Below are positions 7,774 to 17,362 of a stretch of DNA of 64,000 nt, in pieces. The DNA lies in contig NZ_VIWO01000010.1 of the NCBI RefSeq assembly GCF_007829335.1, positions 62,001 to 126,000 on the forward strand. The letters run 5' to 3'. Position 1 is the first letter of the stretch; each line of letters begins with the position of its first letter. The DNA comes from Chitinophaga polysaccharea. Its GTDB lineage: Bacteria; Bacteroidota; Bacteroidia; Chitinophagales; Chitinophagaceae. Both the position numbers and the translations under genes were made by a program. Below the pieces are notes generated by a model. That model was given only the letters and a program-made list of their open reading frames with translations. It made no database searches and was not told where the DNA came from.

Positions 7774-9219
7774 ATGATCAACAGTAACGAAATAATTGAT
7801 GATATAGCCAATAAGGAGTACGAGTTTGGCTTTACCACCGATATTGAAATGGATATCGCCCCTCCCGGGCTGAATGAAGATATCATCCGTTTTATTTCGG
7901 CAAAGAAAAATGAACCTGAATGGTTGCTGGAATGGCGTTTGAAAGGCTTTGCAGCCTTTAAGAAAATGGAATTTCCGAAATGGCAGCACTTTGAAATGCC
8001 GGCACTCGACCTGCAGGCCGTTTCTTACTATGCTGCACCGCGTAAGAAAAAACAGCTCAACAGCCTGGATGAAGTAGATCCTGAACTGCTGGCTACTTTC
8101 GAAAAGCTGGGTATTCCGCTGAACGAACAGAAAGCACTGACCGGGGTAGCCGTAGATGCCGTATTTGACAGCGTTTCCGTAGCTACTACCTTTAAAGGTA
8201 AGTTAAAGGAAATGGGTGTTATCTTCTGCTCTTTCGGAGAAGCCGTACAAGAACATCCTGAACTGGTGAAGAAATACCTGGGCAGCGTGGTACCGCATAC
8301 CGACAACATTTTCGCTGCACTGAACTCCGCTGTATTCTCTGACGGTTCTTTCGTTTACATTCCCAAAGGCGTACGTTGCCCAATGGAACTGAGCACCTAC
8401 TTCCGTATCAATGCCCAGAACACCGGCCAGTTTGAACGTACCCTGATCATCGCAGACGATAACAGTTACGTGAGCTACCTGGAAGGTTGTACTGCCCCCA
8501 TGCGTGATGAAAATCAGCTGCATGCGGCCGTTGTAGAACTGGTAGCCCTCGAACATGCTGAAATAAAATATTCTACCGTACAAAACTGGTATCCCGGTGA
8601 TAAAGACGGTAAAGGCGGTATCTACAACTTCGTGACCAAAAGAGGAATCTGTAAAGGCGCAGCCAGCAAGATTTCCTGGACACAGGTAGAAACCGGTTCT
8701 GCGATTACCTGGAAATATCCCAGCGTAATCCTGCAGGGCGATCACTCCGAAGGCGAGTTCTATTCCGTAGCCGTAGTACGCAATAAGCAAATTGCGGATA
8801 CCGGTACCAAAATTCACCATATCGGTAAAGGCACGAAGAGCCGTATCATTTCCAAAGGTATTTCTGCCGGCCATGGCGACAATAGCTATCGCGGTCTGGT
8901 ATCTGTAGGGCCACGTGCGGATAACGCGCGTAACTTTACCCAGTGCGATTCCCTGCTGATCGGTAACCAATGCGGATCCCATACGTTCCCTTACATTGAG
9001 TCGAGGAACAAATCCGCCATGATTGAGCACGAAGCTACCACTTCCAAAATCGGGGAAGACCAGATCTTTTACCTGAATCAACGTGGTATTGACAGTGAAA
9101 AGGCAGTAGCCCTCATTGTAAATGGTTACGTGAAGGAAGTACTGAACCAGCTGCCAATGGAATTTGCGGTGGAAGCACAAAAATTATTATCTATTACACT
9201 TGAAGGAAGCGTTGGATAA
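7774..9219 (+). CDS. sufB: Fe-S cluster assembly scaffold SufB
   Basis: Core scaffold subunit of the SufBCD complex, 481 residues, a normal length. Visible hallmarks: KNEPEWLLEWRLKGF near the N-terminus, EGCTAPMRDENQLHAAVVEL in the beta-helix core, ALEHAEIKYSTVQNWYPGD, and near the C-terminus IESRNKSAMIEHEATTSKIGE then DQIFYLNQRGI. Sulfur delivered by SufS/SufE is assembled with iron on SufB, with ATP hydrolysis by SufC driving conformational change. It is followed by sufC after 42 bp. Cytosolic. Confidence 0.97.
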   Translation: MINSNEIIDDIANKEYEFGFTTDIEMDIAPPGLNEDIIRFISAKKNEPEWLLEWRLKGFAAFKKMEFPKWQHFEMPALDLQAVSYYAAPRKKKQLNSLDEVDPELLATFEKLGIPLNEQKALTGVAVDAVFDSVSVATTFKGKLKEMGVIFCSFGEAVQEHPELVKKYLGSVVPHTDNIFAALNSAVFSDGSFVYIPKGVRCPMELSTYFRINAQNTGQFERTLIIADDNSYVSYLEGCTAPMRDENQLHAAVVELVALEHAEIKYSTVQNWYPGDKDGKGGIYNFVTKRGICKGAASKISWTQVETGSAITWKYPSVILQGDHSEGEFYSVAVVRNKQIADTGTKIHHIGKGTKSRIISKGISAGHGDNSYRGLVSVGPRADNARNFTQCDSLLIGNQCGSHTFPYIESRNKSAMIEHEATTSKIGEDQIFYLNQRGIDSEKAVALIVNGYVKEVLNQLPMEFAVEAQKLLSITLEGSVG

Positions 9220-9261
9220 TTCATTATTCAACTAATACATACAGAACGAAATAAAACAAAC

Positions 9262-10026
9262 ATGCTGACGATTAAAAATCTGCACGCAGAAGTAGAAGGG
9301 AAAAAAATTCTGAAGGGCATCAATCTCGAAATAAACAAAGGAGAAATGCACGCTATCATGGGGCCTAACGGTTCCGGTAAAAGCTCACTGGCTTCTGTGC
9401 TGGCTGGTCGTGATAACTATACAGTGACCGAAGGTGAAGTTTGGTTCAATGGTAAGAATCTGCTGGACTTATCTCCGGAAGATCGCGCCCGTGAAGGTGT
9501 ATTCCTTGCTTTCCAATACCCGGTGGAAATACCTGGTGTTTCCAACCTCAACTTCCTGAAAACAGCGCTGAACGAAATCAGGGCGTATAAAGGTCTCCCT
9601 GCGCTGGAAGCCAGAGAGTTCCTGAAACTGACCAAAGAAAAACAGCAGCTGGTAGATTTTCATTCTAACCTGATGAACCGTTCCCTGAACGAGGGCTTCA
9701 GCGGTGGAGAAAAGAAACGTAACGAAATTTTCCAACTGGCAATGCTGGATCCTCAGCTGGCTATTTTGGACGAAACAGATTCCGGATTAGACATTGACGC
9801 ACTGCGTATTGTTTCCAATGGCGTAAATAAATTACGCGATGCGGAAAAATCTTTTGTAGTGATTACCCACTACCAACGCCTGCTGGAGTATATCATACCC
9901 GACTTTGTACACGTACTGTACAATGGCCGTATCATCAAGACCGGTACCAAAGAACTGGCACTGGAACTGGAAGAAAGAGGATACGACTGGCTGAAAGAGG
10001 AATTACATTTGAAAGAATCTGTATAA
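9262..10026 (+). CDS. sufC: Fe-S assembly ATPase SufC
   Basis: ABC-type ATPase of the SufBCD complex, 254 residues, without membrane segments. Walker A GPNGSGKSS at 34-42, ABC signature SGGEKKR at 147-153, and Walker B ILDETDSGLD with Asp170 and catalytic Glu171. The SufC-specific FSGGEKKRNEI context and the TDSGLD form separate it from transporter ATPases. It dimerises on binding SufB and SufD. It sits between sufB (42 bp) and sufD (10 bp) in the same operon. Confidence 0.97.
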   Translation: MLTIKNLHAEVEGKKILKGINLEINKGEMHAIMGPNGSGKSSLASVLAGRDNYTVTEGEVWFNGKNLLDLSPEDRAREGVFLAFQYPVEIPGVSNLNFLKTALNEIRAYKGLPALEAREFLKLTKEKQQLVDFHSNLMNRSLNEGFSGGEKKRNEIFQLAMLDPQLAILDETDSGLDIDALRIVSNGVNKLRDAEKSFVVITHYQRLLEYIIPDFVHVLYNGRIIKTGTKELALELEERGYDWLKEELHLKESV

Positions 10027-10036
10027 GAAAGAATTT

Positions 10037-11356
10037 ATGACAAGCGATATGATACTGCCATTTTACCAGGCTTTAACAGCCGATGTAACTGCATTAGCGG
10101 CGCAGGCAACTGTTCCGTCGACCGATGCAGTACAAAGCATCCGCCGCAAGGCGTTGGAGCGTTTTACAGCGATGGGCTTACCTACGCTGAAAACGGAAGC
10201 ATGGCGCTATTCAAATATTCAGCGCTACCTGAAGGAATTTCCCTATGAGCTGCTGAATAATGCTGCTCCTGTAGCACCAACAGTGGCACAACAGGCTGCC
10301 ATCCCTGAGCTGGACTGCTACCGGGTAGTACTGGTAAATGGTCACCTGCAGGCAGATCAGTCTACCCTGCCAGAAGGTAAAGGCATCACTATAGGCGCTA
10401 TGAGCACCTATGCCGACGCCCCTGGTTTTGTAACCTACTTCAACCAGCAGCATCACCTGGAAACAGAATCCCTGGCCCAGCTGAACACCGCCCTCTTTGC
10501 AGATGGCCTGTATATTGAGCTGGCTGCCAACACGGTACTGGATAAACCTATCCATGTAATACACGTATACTCCTGTACCGCGCATTCCTTTATCCAGCCC
10601 CGCCACCTGTGGGTGCTGAACCGAAGCGCCGCTGCAACGATTATAGAAAGTTCTGTACACCCGGAAACTACTGCTGTAGCTTTTGCCAACAGCGTAGTAG
10701 AAACCGTAGTACAGGAAAATGCTGAATTATGGCATTACTGTGTACAACAGGGAGAAGACAGCTTCCGTGAAGTAAGCACCACTGCGGCACAGCAATTTAA
10801 AGACAGTCGTTACCATCATTTCAGTGTTACCCTGCCTGGTACACCGTTTACCCGCAATAATACCAGCGTGGCACTGAATGGCAGTCATACCGAGACTAAC
10901 CTGAACGGTTTATACATTACCAACAAACACCAGCATGTAGACAACCATACTTTTATGGATCATATCATGCCGGATTGTAACAGTAATGAACTGTATAAAG
11001 GCGTACTGCTGGACGATTCCAACGGCGTATTTACCGGTAAAATCCTGGTACACCAGGAGGCGCAGAAAACCAATGCCTTCCAGCAAAACAATAACCTGTT
11101 GCTGGGTAGCAAAGCGGATATCAATTCCCAGCCACAGCTGGAAATTTATGCCGACGATGTAAAGTGCAGCCATGGTTTTACTGCCGGTCAGTTCAGCGAG
11201 GAGTCTATGTTTTACCTGCGCTCCCGTGGCATAGGTGAAGAAGCGGCGAAAGCCCTGATGGTAAATGCTTTCTCGCACGATATTACCGATGCAATACATG
11301 TACCGGCCCTGCAGCATTTCCTGCAGGAGCAGATTGCGGAGATCATGAATAATTAA
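10037..11356 (+). CDS. sufD: Fe-S cluster assembly protein SufD
   Basis: Paralogue and partner of SufB, 439 residues. The N-terminal helical region ends in LPTLKTEAWRYSNI, the SufD signature. The C-terminal beta-helix includes DNHTFMDHIMPDCNSNELYKG-type and QLEIYADDVKCSHG-type segments, and EESMFYLRSRGIGEEAAKALM is the typical C-terminal motif. SufD supports iron entry and stabilises the SufBC2D complex. It starts 10 bp after sufC and is followed 8 bp later by sufS. Confidence 0.96.
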   Translation: MTSDMILPFYQALTADVTALAAQATVPSTDAVQSIRRKALERFTAMGLPTLKTEAWRYSNIQRYLKEFPYELLNNAAPVAPTVAQQAAIPELDCYRVVLVNGHLQADQSTLPEGKGITIGAMSTYADAPGFVTYFNQQHHLETESLAQLNTALFADGLYIELAANTVLDKPIHVIHVYSCTAHSFIQPRHLWVLNRSAAATIIESSVHPETTAVAFANSVVETVVQENAELWHYCVQQGEDSFREVSTTAAQQFKDSRYHHFSVTLPGTPFTRNNTSVALNGSHTETNLNGLYITNKHQHVDNHTFMDHIMPDCNSNELYKGVLLDDSNGVFTGKILVHQEAQKTNAFQQNNNLLLGSKADINSQPQLEIYADDVKCSHGFTAGQFSEESMFYLRSRGIGEEAAKALMVNAFSHDITDAIHVPALQHFLQEQIAEIMNN

Positions 11357-11364
11357 AATTAACG

Positions 11365-12609
11365 ATGGAACATATTGCTAACATTACCACCGGCCTGGAT
11401 ATCGCACAGATAAGAAAGGATTTTCCTATCCTGCAGCAACAGGTGCATGGTAAGCCGCTGGTATATTTTGATAACGGCGCTACCACGCAGAAACCACAGG
11501 TTGTAATAGATGCAGAAGCACGCTATTACGAGGAATATAACAGCAATGTGCACCGGGGAGTACACCACCTAAGCCAGGTGGCAACGGATGCATATGAGAA
11601 AGCCCGTCACATTGTGGCCGGTTATATCAATGCCGCCCATTCCCATGAAATCATCTTTACCAAAGGCACTACCGATGGTATCAACCTGGTAGCCAATACC
11701 ATGAGCCGCCGTTTCCTGAAAGCAGGCGACAGTGTGATCATCTCTTCCATGGAGCACCATAGTAATATCGTGCCCTGGCAGATTGCCTGTGAAGAGGCCG
11801 GCGCTACCCTGAAGGTAATACCGATTACAGAGAAAGGGGAACTGCGGATGGATGTGTATGAAAGCATGCTGGACGACACGGTGAAGATGGTGGCTGTTAC
11901 CTATGTTTCCAATACCCTGGGTACCGTAAACCCGGTACAGGATATCATTGCGCTGGCACATGCACGGAATATTCCCGTGCTGATAGATGCCGCCCAGGCC
12001 ATTCAGCACATCAGCATTGATGTGCAGGCCTTACAGCCGGATTTCCTGGTATTTTCGGGGCATAAAATTTACGGGCCTACCGGCACCGGTGTGTTATACG
12101 GCACCACGGAATGGTTAAATAAACTGCCTCCCTACCAGGGTGGCGGCGATATGATCAAGACCGTTACTTTTGCCAAAACTATTTACAACGAACTGCCTTA
12201 TAAATTTGAAGCAGGTACGCCGAATATCGCTGGTTCCATTGCACTGGGTACGGCTATTGAATACCTGCAGCAGATTGGTCTCCCTGAAATTCAACAACGG
12301 GAAGAAGCCCTGATGGCTTACGCTATGCAGGAGCTGCGTAAAATAGATGGTATCCGTTTCATTGGTGATGCCCAAAACAGAAGTGGCGTTATTTCCTTCC
12401 TGGTACATAATATTCACCCGTTTGATATGGGAGAATTGCTGGATCAGCAAGGAATAGCGGTGAGAACCGGCCACCACTGTACCGAACCATTGATGGACCT
12501 GTTCCAGGTACCTGGTACCGTAAGGGCATCACTGACATTTTATAACACCAAGGAGGAAATAGACAAACTGGTAGCCGGTGTTAAAAGAGCCGCTTCCATG
12601 CTTTTGTAA
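11365..12609 (+). CDS. sufS: Cysteine desulfurase SufS (group II)
   Basis: PLP enzyme converting cysteine to alanine and enzyme-bound persulfide, the sulfur source for Suf assembly; 414 residues. Substrate/PLP residues are visible in SSMEHHSNIVPWQ (around 128-139), the Schiff-base lysine is Lys234 in SGHKIYGPTG, and the persulfide cysteine is Cys372 in RTGHHCTEP. The RTGHHC context with a short lobe is typical of group II desulfurases, which need SufE or SufU for full activity; sufE follows directly. Eight base pairs separate it from sufD. Confidence 0.96.
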   Translation: MEHIANITTGLDIAQIRKDFPILQQQVHGKPLVYFDNGATTQKPQVVIDAEARYYEEYNSNVHRGVHHLSQVATDAYEKARHIVAGYINAAHSHEIIFTKGTTDGINLVANTMSRRFLKAGDSVIISSMEHHSNIVPWQIACEEAGATLKVIPITEKGELRMDVYESMLDDTVKMVAVTYVSNTLGTVNPVQDIIALAHARNIPVLIDAAQAIQHISIDVQALQPDFLVFSGHKIYGPTGTGVLYGTTEWLNKLPPYQGGGDMIKTVTFAKTIYNELPYKFEAGTPNIAGSIALGTAIEYLQQIGLPEIQQREEALMAYAMQELRKIDGIRFIGDAQNRSGVISFLVHNIHPFDMGELLDQQGIAVRTGHHCTEPLMDLFQVPGTVRASLTFYNTKEEIDKLVAGVKRAASMLL

Positions 12610-12619
12610 ACGAGTGTAT

Positions 12620-13048
12620 ATGACGATTCAGGAAATACAGGAAGAAATAATATCCGATTTTTCGGTGATGGGTAGCTGGGAAGATAAATATGAATATATT
12701 ATCCAGCTGGGCAAAGAGTTACCGCTCATTGCAGAAGAATATAAAACACCGGATAACCTGATCAAAGGCTGTCAATCCAGGGTATGGCTGCATACGGAGC
12801 TGAAAGACGGGAAACTGTTTTTCACCGGCGACAGTGATGCGGTGATCACCAAGGGACTGGTTAGCCTGATGATTTATGTGCTTTCCGGTCATACGCCGCA
12901 GGAAATTGCCGCCGCGGATATTTATTTCATCGATGCCATTGGTTTAAGCAGTCACCTTTCCCCTACCCGCTCCAACGGGTTACTGAGTATGCTGAAACAA
13001 ATGAAGCTGTATTCCATCGCTTACCAGGCTAAAATTAACCAGCAATGA
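12620..13048 (+). CDS. sufE: Sulfur-transfer protein SufE
   Basis: 142-residue SufE-family protein that accepts persulfide from SufS and hands it to SufB. The acceptor cysteine is Cys51 in LIKGCQSRVWL, the same number as in E. coli SufE when translation begins at ATG 12620. This supports that start over the longer frame beginning at 12578 inside sufS. Other family features: SWEDKYEYIIQLGKELP and HLSPTRSNGL. Its last 4 bp overlap the next gene (ATGA), implying translational coupling. Confidence 0.95.
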   Translation: MTIQEIQEEIISDFSVMGSWEDKYEYIIQLGKELPLIAEEYKTPDNLIKGCQSRVWLHTELKDGKLFFTGDSDAVITKGLVSLMIYVLSGHTPQEIAAADIYFIDAIGLSSHLSPTRSNGLLSMLKQMKLYSIAYQAKINQQ

Positions 13049-13371
13049 GTGAAGCACCTATTAGTGAAGCAACATTAAGAGAACAGATAGAAGCCCAGCT
13101 AAAAACAGTATATGATCCGGAAATCCCGGTCAATATCTGGGAACTGGGACTGGTATATGAAGTAAAGATCAAGGCTAATAACCGGGTAGGTATAGATATG
13201 ACATTAACGGCGCCTGGTTGCCCGGTAGCCGGAGATATTATCCGGGAAGTAGATGAGAAGGTAAGGAACATAGAAGGCGTGTCTGATGTAGATGTACACC
13301 TCACCTTTGATCCACCCTGGACCCGGGATATGATGAGTGAAGAAGCCAAGCTGGAGCTGGGATTTTTATAA
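13045..13371 (+). CDS. sufT: MIP18/DUF59 Fe-S assembly factor (SufT/PaaD-like)
   Basis: 108-residue stand-alone DUF59 (FeS_assembly_P) protein. Core motifs are YDPEIPVNIWELGLVYEV, TLTAPGCPVAG with the conserved cysteine, and HLTFDPPWTRDMMSEEAKLELG. This family assists cluster maturation and insertion. Its place as last gene of the suf operon, overlapping sufE by 4 bp, matches other Bacteroidota suf clusters. The name SufT is used loosely here; the fused C-terminal regions of some SufT proteins are absent. Confidence 0.9.
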   Translation: MSEAPISEATLREQIEAQLKTVYDPEIPVNIWELGLVYEVKIKANNRVGIDMTLTAPGCPVAGDIIREVDEKVRNIEGVSDVDVHLTFDPPWTRDMMSEEAKLELGFL

Positions 13372-13395
13372 GAGAAAGAAATTTCGCAATATTAA

Positions 13396-13446
13396 AACCA
13401 AATACCAAATACACTGCGTAGTGTTATTTGATATTTGGTTTTTTAT
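13396..13446 (+). terminator. Rho-independent terminator after the suf operon
   Basis: A roughly 20-bp nearly perfect stem (left arm 13396-13415, loop GCGT, right arm 13420-13440, one bulge and one mismatch) is followed by TTTTATTTT. It lies 24 bp after the last suf gene and separates it from the SWIM gene. Confidence 0.88.
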
Positions 13447-13487
13447 TTTGCTTAATTCTTTAATTTGTGGTTTAAATCGTTAATCCA

Positions 13488-14798
13488 TTGAACCTATCCG
13501 ACGAACAAGTGCTGGCCATGGCGCCTGATGATTCCTCCCGTAAATCGGGGAAAGACCTGGCCAATCCGGCTAAATGGGTGAGTAAGGGCATAGGCGAACA
13601 GGCGTTATGGGGCGAGTGCCAGGGCAGCGGCAGTAAACCCTACCAAACACAGATAGATACGGGCAATATGGCCTTTAAGTGCAGTTGTCCCAGTCGTAAA
13701 TTTCCCTGTAAACATGGTTTGGGGCTGTTGCTCCTTTATTCACGGCAACCTGGTTCTTTTGACATGCAGACGCCGCCTGCCTGGGTGCGCGACTGGTTGG
13801 CCAAACGTGCGGAGCGGGATGAGAAAAAAGCGGCGGCGCCCACGGCAGAAAAAACAACGGATACGACAGCCCAGGCCAAACGGCAGCAGGCCCGTCAACA
13901 GAAGGTAGCCGATGGTACGGATGAATTGCTCCGCTGGATCAAACACCTGGTATACAACGGCATATTGGATCTCCCCGAAAAAGATTTTTCCTTCTTCGAA
14001 AATATGATCCGCCGCATGGTGGATGCCCAAGCCCCCGGCCTGGCCGCCATGATGCGCGAGCTGGCAGATATCAGCTATTTCCATGATGGCTGGCAAACCG
14101 TTTTCCTGAACCAGCTACTGCGCATTTATCTCGTTATCCAGGGCTACCGGCACCAGGATCGATTACCTGCCGCATTGCAGCAGGATTTGCGCACCCTGAT
14201 AGGGTTTTCTCAATCGCAGGAAGAGCTGAAAGCGCAAATGGGGATTACCGATACCTGGCAGGTATTAGGGAAACAAACCAGCGAAGAAGACAAGCTGGTA
14301 ACAGAACGGTACTGGCTATACGGCATTCATACCCGGCGCAGTGCCCTGGTCCTGCAATTCTTTGTCCGCGGCCAACAGGCAGCTGCTCTTTCACTGACGC
14401 CCGGCACCTGCCTGGAAGCAGAACTGGTGTATTATCCTTCCGCAGCACCGCTGCGGGCATTGATCAAGCAACAAATCCAGGTGCCAATGAATCATACTTT
14501 CCAGGGCCTGGGAAGCTGGCAGGAAGTGGTACAGGCGCAAACCAATATAGGTAACGTATTTCCCCTGTATAACGACCAGGTATATACGATAACGGCCCTT
14601 ACGCCGGTATGGTACCAGGAACAATGGTGGCTGCAGGATGCCCGGCAACAGCTGATGCCTATTAAAAAAGGGTTTCCACATATCTGGAAACTGCTGGCCT
14701 TCAGTGGCGGCGCCCCCCTTCCTATGGCCGTTACCGGTCGCGAAAAACAGTACGAACCCCTGGGAGTCTGGCATGAACAGGAATATAAAATATTATAA
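13488..14798 (+). CDS. SWIM zinc-finger protein of the MoxR/VWA cluster
   Basis: 436 residues. The SWIM zinc-binding motif CxCx(n)CxH appears as KCSCPSRKFPCKHGL (about residues 62-76), preceded by WGECQGSGSKPYQTQ and followed by a low-complexity linker rich in Ala, Lys and Gln (about 100-145). The remaining 290 residues are mostly helical and carry no motif I recognise. Translation begins at TTG 13488, giving MNLSDEQVLAMAPD, which fits the usual start of this family; an ATG at codon 11 would cut that conserved opening. SWIM domains bind DNA or protein; which applies is unknown. It is the first gene of a six-gene block, and its stop codon overlaps the next start as TAATG. In gene content it recalls E. 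coli yehQ (from memory). Confidence 0.85.
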   Translation: MNLSDEQVLAMAPDDSSRKSGKDLANPAKWVSKGIGEQALWGECQGSGSKPYQTQIDTGNMAFKCSCPSRKFPCKHGLGLLLLYSRQPGSFDMQTPPAWVRDWLAKRAERDEKKAAAPTAEKTTDTTAQAKRQQARQQKVADGTDELLRWIKHLVYNGILDLPEKDFSFFENMIRRMVDAQAPGLAAMMRELADISYFHDGWQTVFLNQLLRIYLVIQGYRHQDRLPAALQQDLRTLIGFSQSQEELKAQMGITDTWQVLGKQTSEEDKLVTERYWLYGIHTRRSALVLQFFVRGQQAAALSLTPGTCLEAELVYYPSAAPLRALIKQQIQVPMNHTFQGLGSWQEVVQAQTNIGNVFPLYNDQVYTITALTPVWYQEQWWLQDARQQLMPIKKGFPHIWKLLAFSGGAPLPMAVTGREKQYEPLGVWHEQEYKIL

Positions 14799-16264
14799 TG
14801 GAGCATTGGAACAACATTATTAACAGCGTATTGCTGGGTACCGCCAAAAAACCGGCCGACAAGCAAGGCTTAACCGGCCCGCTGGAGCAGGCCGCCGACG
14901 CGATACTGGGCAATCCCGCACTGGATCGGGAAGATCAGTTCCTGCACCTGGCATCGGTGATTTATAATTACCGGCAGTGCGGCACGCAGGCCATAACGGC
15001 CAGTGTTCCGCCTACGCCGGTGGCCACACCGGAAACGAAACGTTATTGTACCCCCTCCGCGGTGAGGGTGCTACAATCAGTGCTGGAAACCGATAGCATA
15101 CAGCTGGTACAGCTCTGGCTGGAATACTGTACCAGCACCAACTTGCTGTTGCCGCCAGCACAGCTTCCGGTAATGCTCGACAAAGCCTGGAAAAACAAGT
15201 CGCTGCGAGTACTCACCGCAGCAGCCGGCGGATACCGGGCAGAATGGCTGGGGCAATTTAATCCCGACTGGAACTTTTCCCGCGTAGCAGATACCATCGA
15301 AGAAAGATGGCAGAATGGTGCTACCGCCCAACGGGTAGAGGCCTTAAAAGAACTACGTATAGCCAACCCCGTATTGGCCCGTACCTGGTTACAGCAATCC
15401 TGGGCGAAAGAAAGCGCCACGGTAAAAACTGAACTGCTGGGAGTACTGGAACACCCCATTGATCCGGATGATGTTCCCTGGCTGGAATCGCTCAGCGGCG
15501 AAAAAAGTAAGCAGGTAAAAGAAGCCTGGATACACCTGCTGAAAAAACAACCGTCGTCTTCCCTACAGGCACAATACTGGCAGGTGGTATCAGCAGCAGT
15601 GCAACTACACCCGGATGGCACAGTGGAAGTAGTGGCCCCCGTTATTAAAGATGACATCATTTTTCAAAGTGGTATAGAAAAGCTTAGCAACAATAAAAAA
15701 ATATCGGATGACTGGCACATCCTGCTCCAGCTGATCGGCCTTATACCTCCTGCTCAATGGGAAATCCATTTCGGTAAAACAACGGCGGAAGTGATGCAAC
15801 TGTTTCAACAACAGGCCGCACTGCAAATTTTTATTCCGTCCCTCGTACAAGCCATTGTATGGTTTGAAGACCGGCAGCGCGCTATGACGTTTATACAACA
15901 CAGTGAGGTGTTTTATATCGACCTGATTCCCCTGTTGCCGGTGGAACAGCAACAGCTGCTCAGCGAAAAATATTTCGATGAGCAGCCGGAAACGATTATC
16001 AAATATGCGGCCGGCAGCCCGGAAGAGTGGAGCATGCCATTATGCACCCGCATTATGCGGTATGCCGCCACACAGCCATATACGTATAACCAGCTATTCA
16101 TGAATAATGTGGTTCGGCAAATACCAGTAGCTATAGCAGGCAAACTGGATGATATCAACGCCACCGAAACTTATCATACCGGCTACTGGAACAATATCAA
16201 GGCTCACCTGGCCCGGCTGTTGCACGCCAAAAGCCTGATTAACACACTTAACAACAACGCTTAA
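14798..16264 (+). CDS. DUF5691-family helical protein
   Basis: 488 residues, cytosolic, no signal peptide or membrane segment. The N-terminus (MEHWNNIINSVLLGTAKKP) and the overall alpha-helical, repeat-like composition fit DUF5691, a family I know only from clusters of this type. The central part (GVLEHPIDPDDVPWLESLSG) resembles HEAT-like repeats, which suggests a scaffold. Function is not established. It is coupled to the SWIM gene by TAATG and followed 10 bp later by the AAA ATPase, so a shared complex or pathway is likely. Confidence 0.8.
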   Translation: MEHWNNIINSVLLGTAKKPADKQGLTGPLEQAADAILGNPALDREDQFLHLASVIYNYRQCGTQAITASVPPTPVATPETKRYCTPSAVRVLQSVLETDSIQLVQLWLEYCTSTNLLLPPAQLPVMLDKAWKNKSLRVLTAAAGGYRAEWLGQFNPDWNFSRVADTIEERWQNGATAQRVEALKELRIANPVLARTWLQQSWAKESATVKTELLGVLEHPIDPDDVPWLESLSGEKSKQVKEAWIHLLKKQPSSSLQAQYWQVVSAAVQLHPDGTVEVVAPVIKDDIIFQSGIEKLSNNKKISDDWHILLQLIGLIPPAQWEIHFGKTTAEVMQLFQQQAALQIFIPSLVQAIVWFEDRQRAMTFIQHSEVFYIDLIPLLPVEQQQLLSEKYFDEQPETIIKYAAGSPEEWSMPLCTRIMRYAATQPYTYNQLFMNNVVRQIPVAIAGKLDDINATETYHTGYWNNIKAHLARLLHAKSLINTLNNNA

Positions 16265-16274
16265 TAAACATACC

Positions 16275-17354
16275 ATGTCAGACATTTTACGCTATCACGC
16301 AGAACAACTCTTCGCGGAAGAACTGGAAGAACTCCGGAAACAGGATACCGGGAAACGCCCGCATAACTGGCTGTTAACACCCCAGTCTGTAGTAACCTAC
16401 CTGGTAGGCGGAAAATTGAAAAACGGATTTGACGTAACCCCTAAATATATTGGCAGTAAGCGCCTCATGGAAATAGCCGCGGCTACACTGGCTACCGACC
16501 GGGCCTTATTGCTCTATGGCTTACCCGGCACCGCCAAAAGCTGGGTGAGTGAACACCTGGCCGCCGCCATCAGTGGCGATTCCACCATGATCATACAGGG
16601 TACCGCCGGTACCAGTGAAGAAAGTATCCGCTACGGCTGGAACTATGCCCGCCTGCTGGCAGAAGGACCTTCCCGTAATGCGTTGGTGGAAACACCAGTG
16701 ATGAGGGCCATGCAGGATGGAAAAATTGCCCGTATAGAAGAGTTGACCCGTATCGGGGCGGATGTACAGGATACCCTTATCACAATCCTGTCGGAAAAAA
16801 CGTTGCCGGTTCCGGAACTGAATACCGAAGTCCAGGCTAATAAAGGCTTTAACGTGATTGCCACCGCCAACAACCGCGATAAGGGCGTGAATGAATTATC
16901 CAGCGCCCTAAAACGTAGGTTCAATACCGTTATACTTCCTGTGCCGGATTCTATGGAAGAAGAAATAGATATTGTAAGGAGACGCGTAGAAAGCTTTGAA
17001 AAGACCATGGATCTTCCCGCAGAGAAACCTGCTTTGGAAGAAATACGCCGTATCGTGACCATTTTCCGGGAACTGCGCAATGGCGTAACACTGGATGGCA
17101 AAACGAAACTAAAATCCCCCGGCAGTACGCTCAGCACCGCAGAAGCTATTTCCGTCGTAAACAATGGACTGGCATTGGCTGCCTACTTTGGCGATGGCAC
17201 CCTCAATGCCGCAGATCTGGCCGCAGGCGTTATCGGTGCCGTGGTGAAAGACCCGGTGCAGGATAAACTGGTATGGCAGGAATATCTTGAAACCGTTGTG
17301 AAAACACGGGAAGACTGGAAAGATGTGTACCGCGCCTGCAGGGATCTGGCATAG
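16275..17354 (+). CDS. MoxR-type AAA+ ATPase
   Basis: 359-residue AAA+ ATPase of the MoxR group. Walker A is GLPGTAKS at 82-89. The Walker B position reads IARIEEL (151-157), with Glu155-Glu156 in place of the usual Asp-Glu. Sensor 1 is ATANNRDKG (197-204), and the arginine region is LKRRFNTV (212-219). The C-terminal helical lid extends past 240. MoxR ATPases work with VWA-domain partners as chaperones that mature or remodel protein complexes (RavA-ViaA and CbbQ-CbbO are examples). A VWA gene lies two genes downstream, which fits. Length and context resemble E. coli YehL (from memory). A 135-bp gap with a hairpin separates it from the next gene. Confidence 0.92.
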   Translation: MSDILRYHAEQLFAEELEELRKQDTGKRPHNWLLTPQSVVTYLVGGKLKNGFDVTPKYIGSKRLMEIAAATLATDRALLLYGLPGTAKSWVSEHLAAAISGDSTMIIQGTAGTSEESIRYGWNYARLLAEGPSRNALVETPVMRAMQDGKIARIEELTRIGADVQDTLITILSEKTLPVPELNTEVQANKGFNVIATANNRDKGVNELSSALKRRFNTVILPVPDSMEEEIDIVRRRVESFEKTMDLPAEKPALEEIRRIVTIFRELRNGVTLDGKTKLKSPGSTLSTAEAISVVNNGLALAAYFGDGTLNAADLAAGVIGAVVKDPVQDKLVWQEYLETVVKTREDWKDVYRACRDLA

Positions 17355-17362
17355 AAGGCGGA

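Noticed and set aside
8203..9180. Long minus-strand frame of 325 codons inside sufB
   Set aside because: Fully antisense to sufB, no recognisable motifs; a shadow of a conserved high-GC gene.
12578..12619. Longer SufE start inside sufS
   Set aside because: Would overlap sufS by over 30 bp, and the shorter start places the acceptor Cys at 51 as in known SufE.
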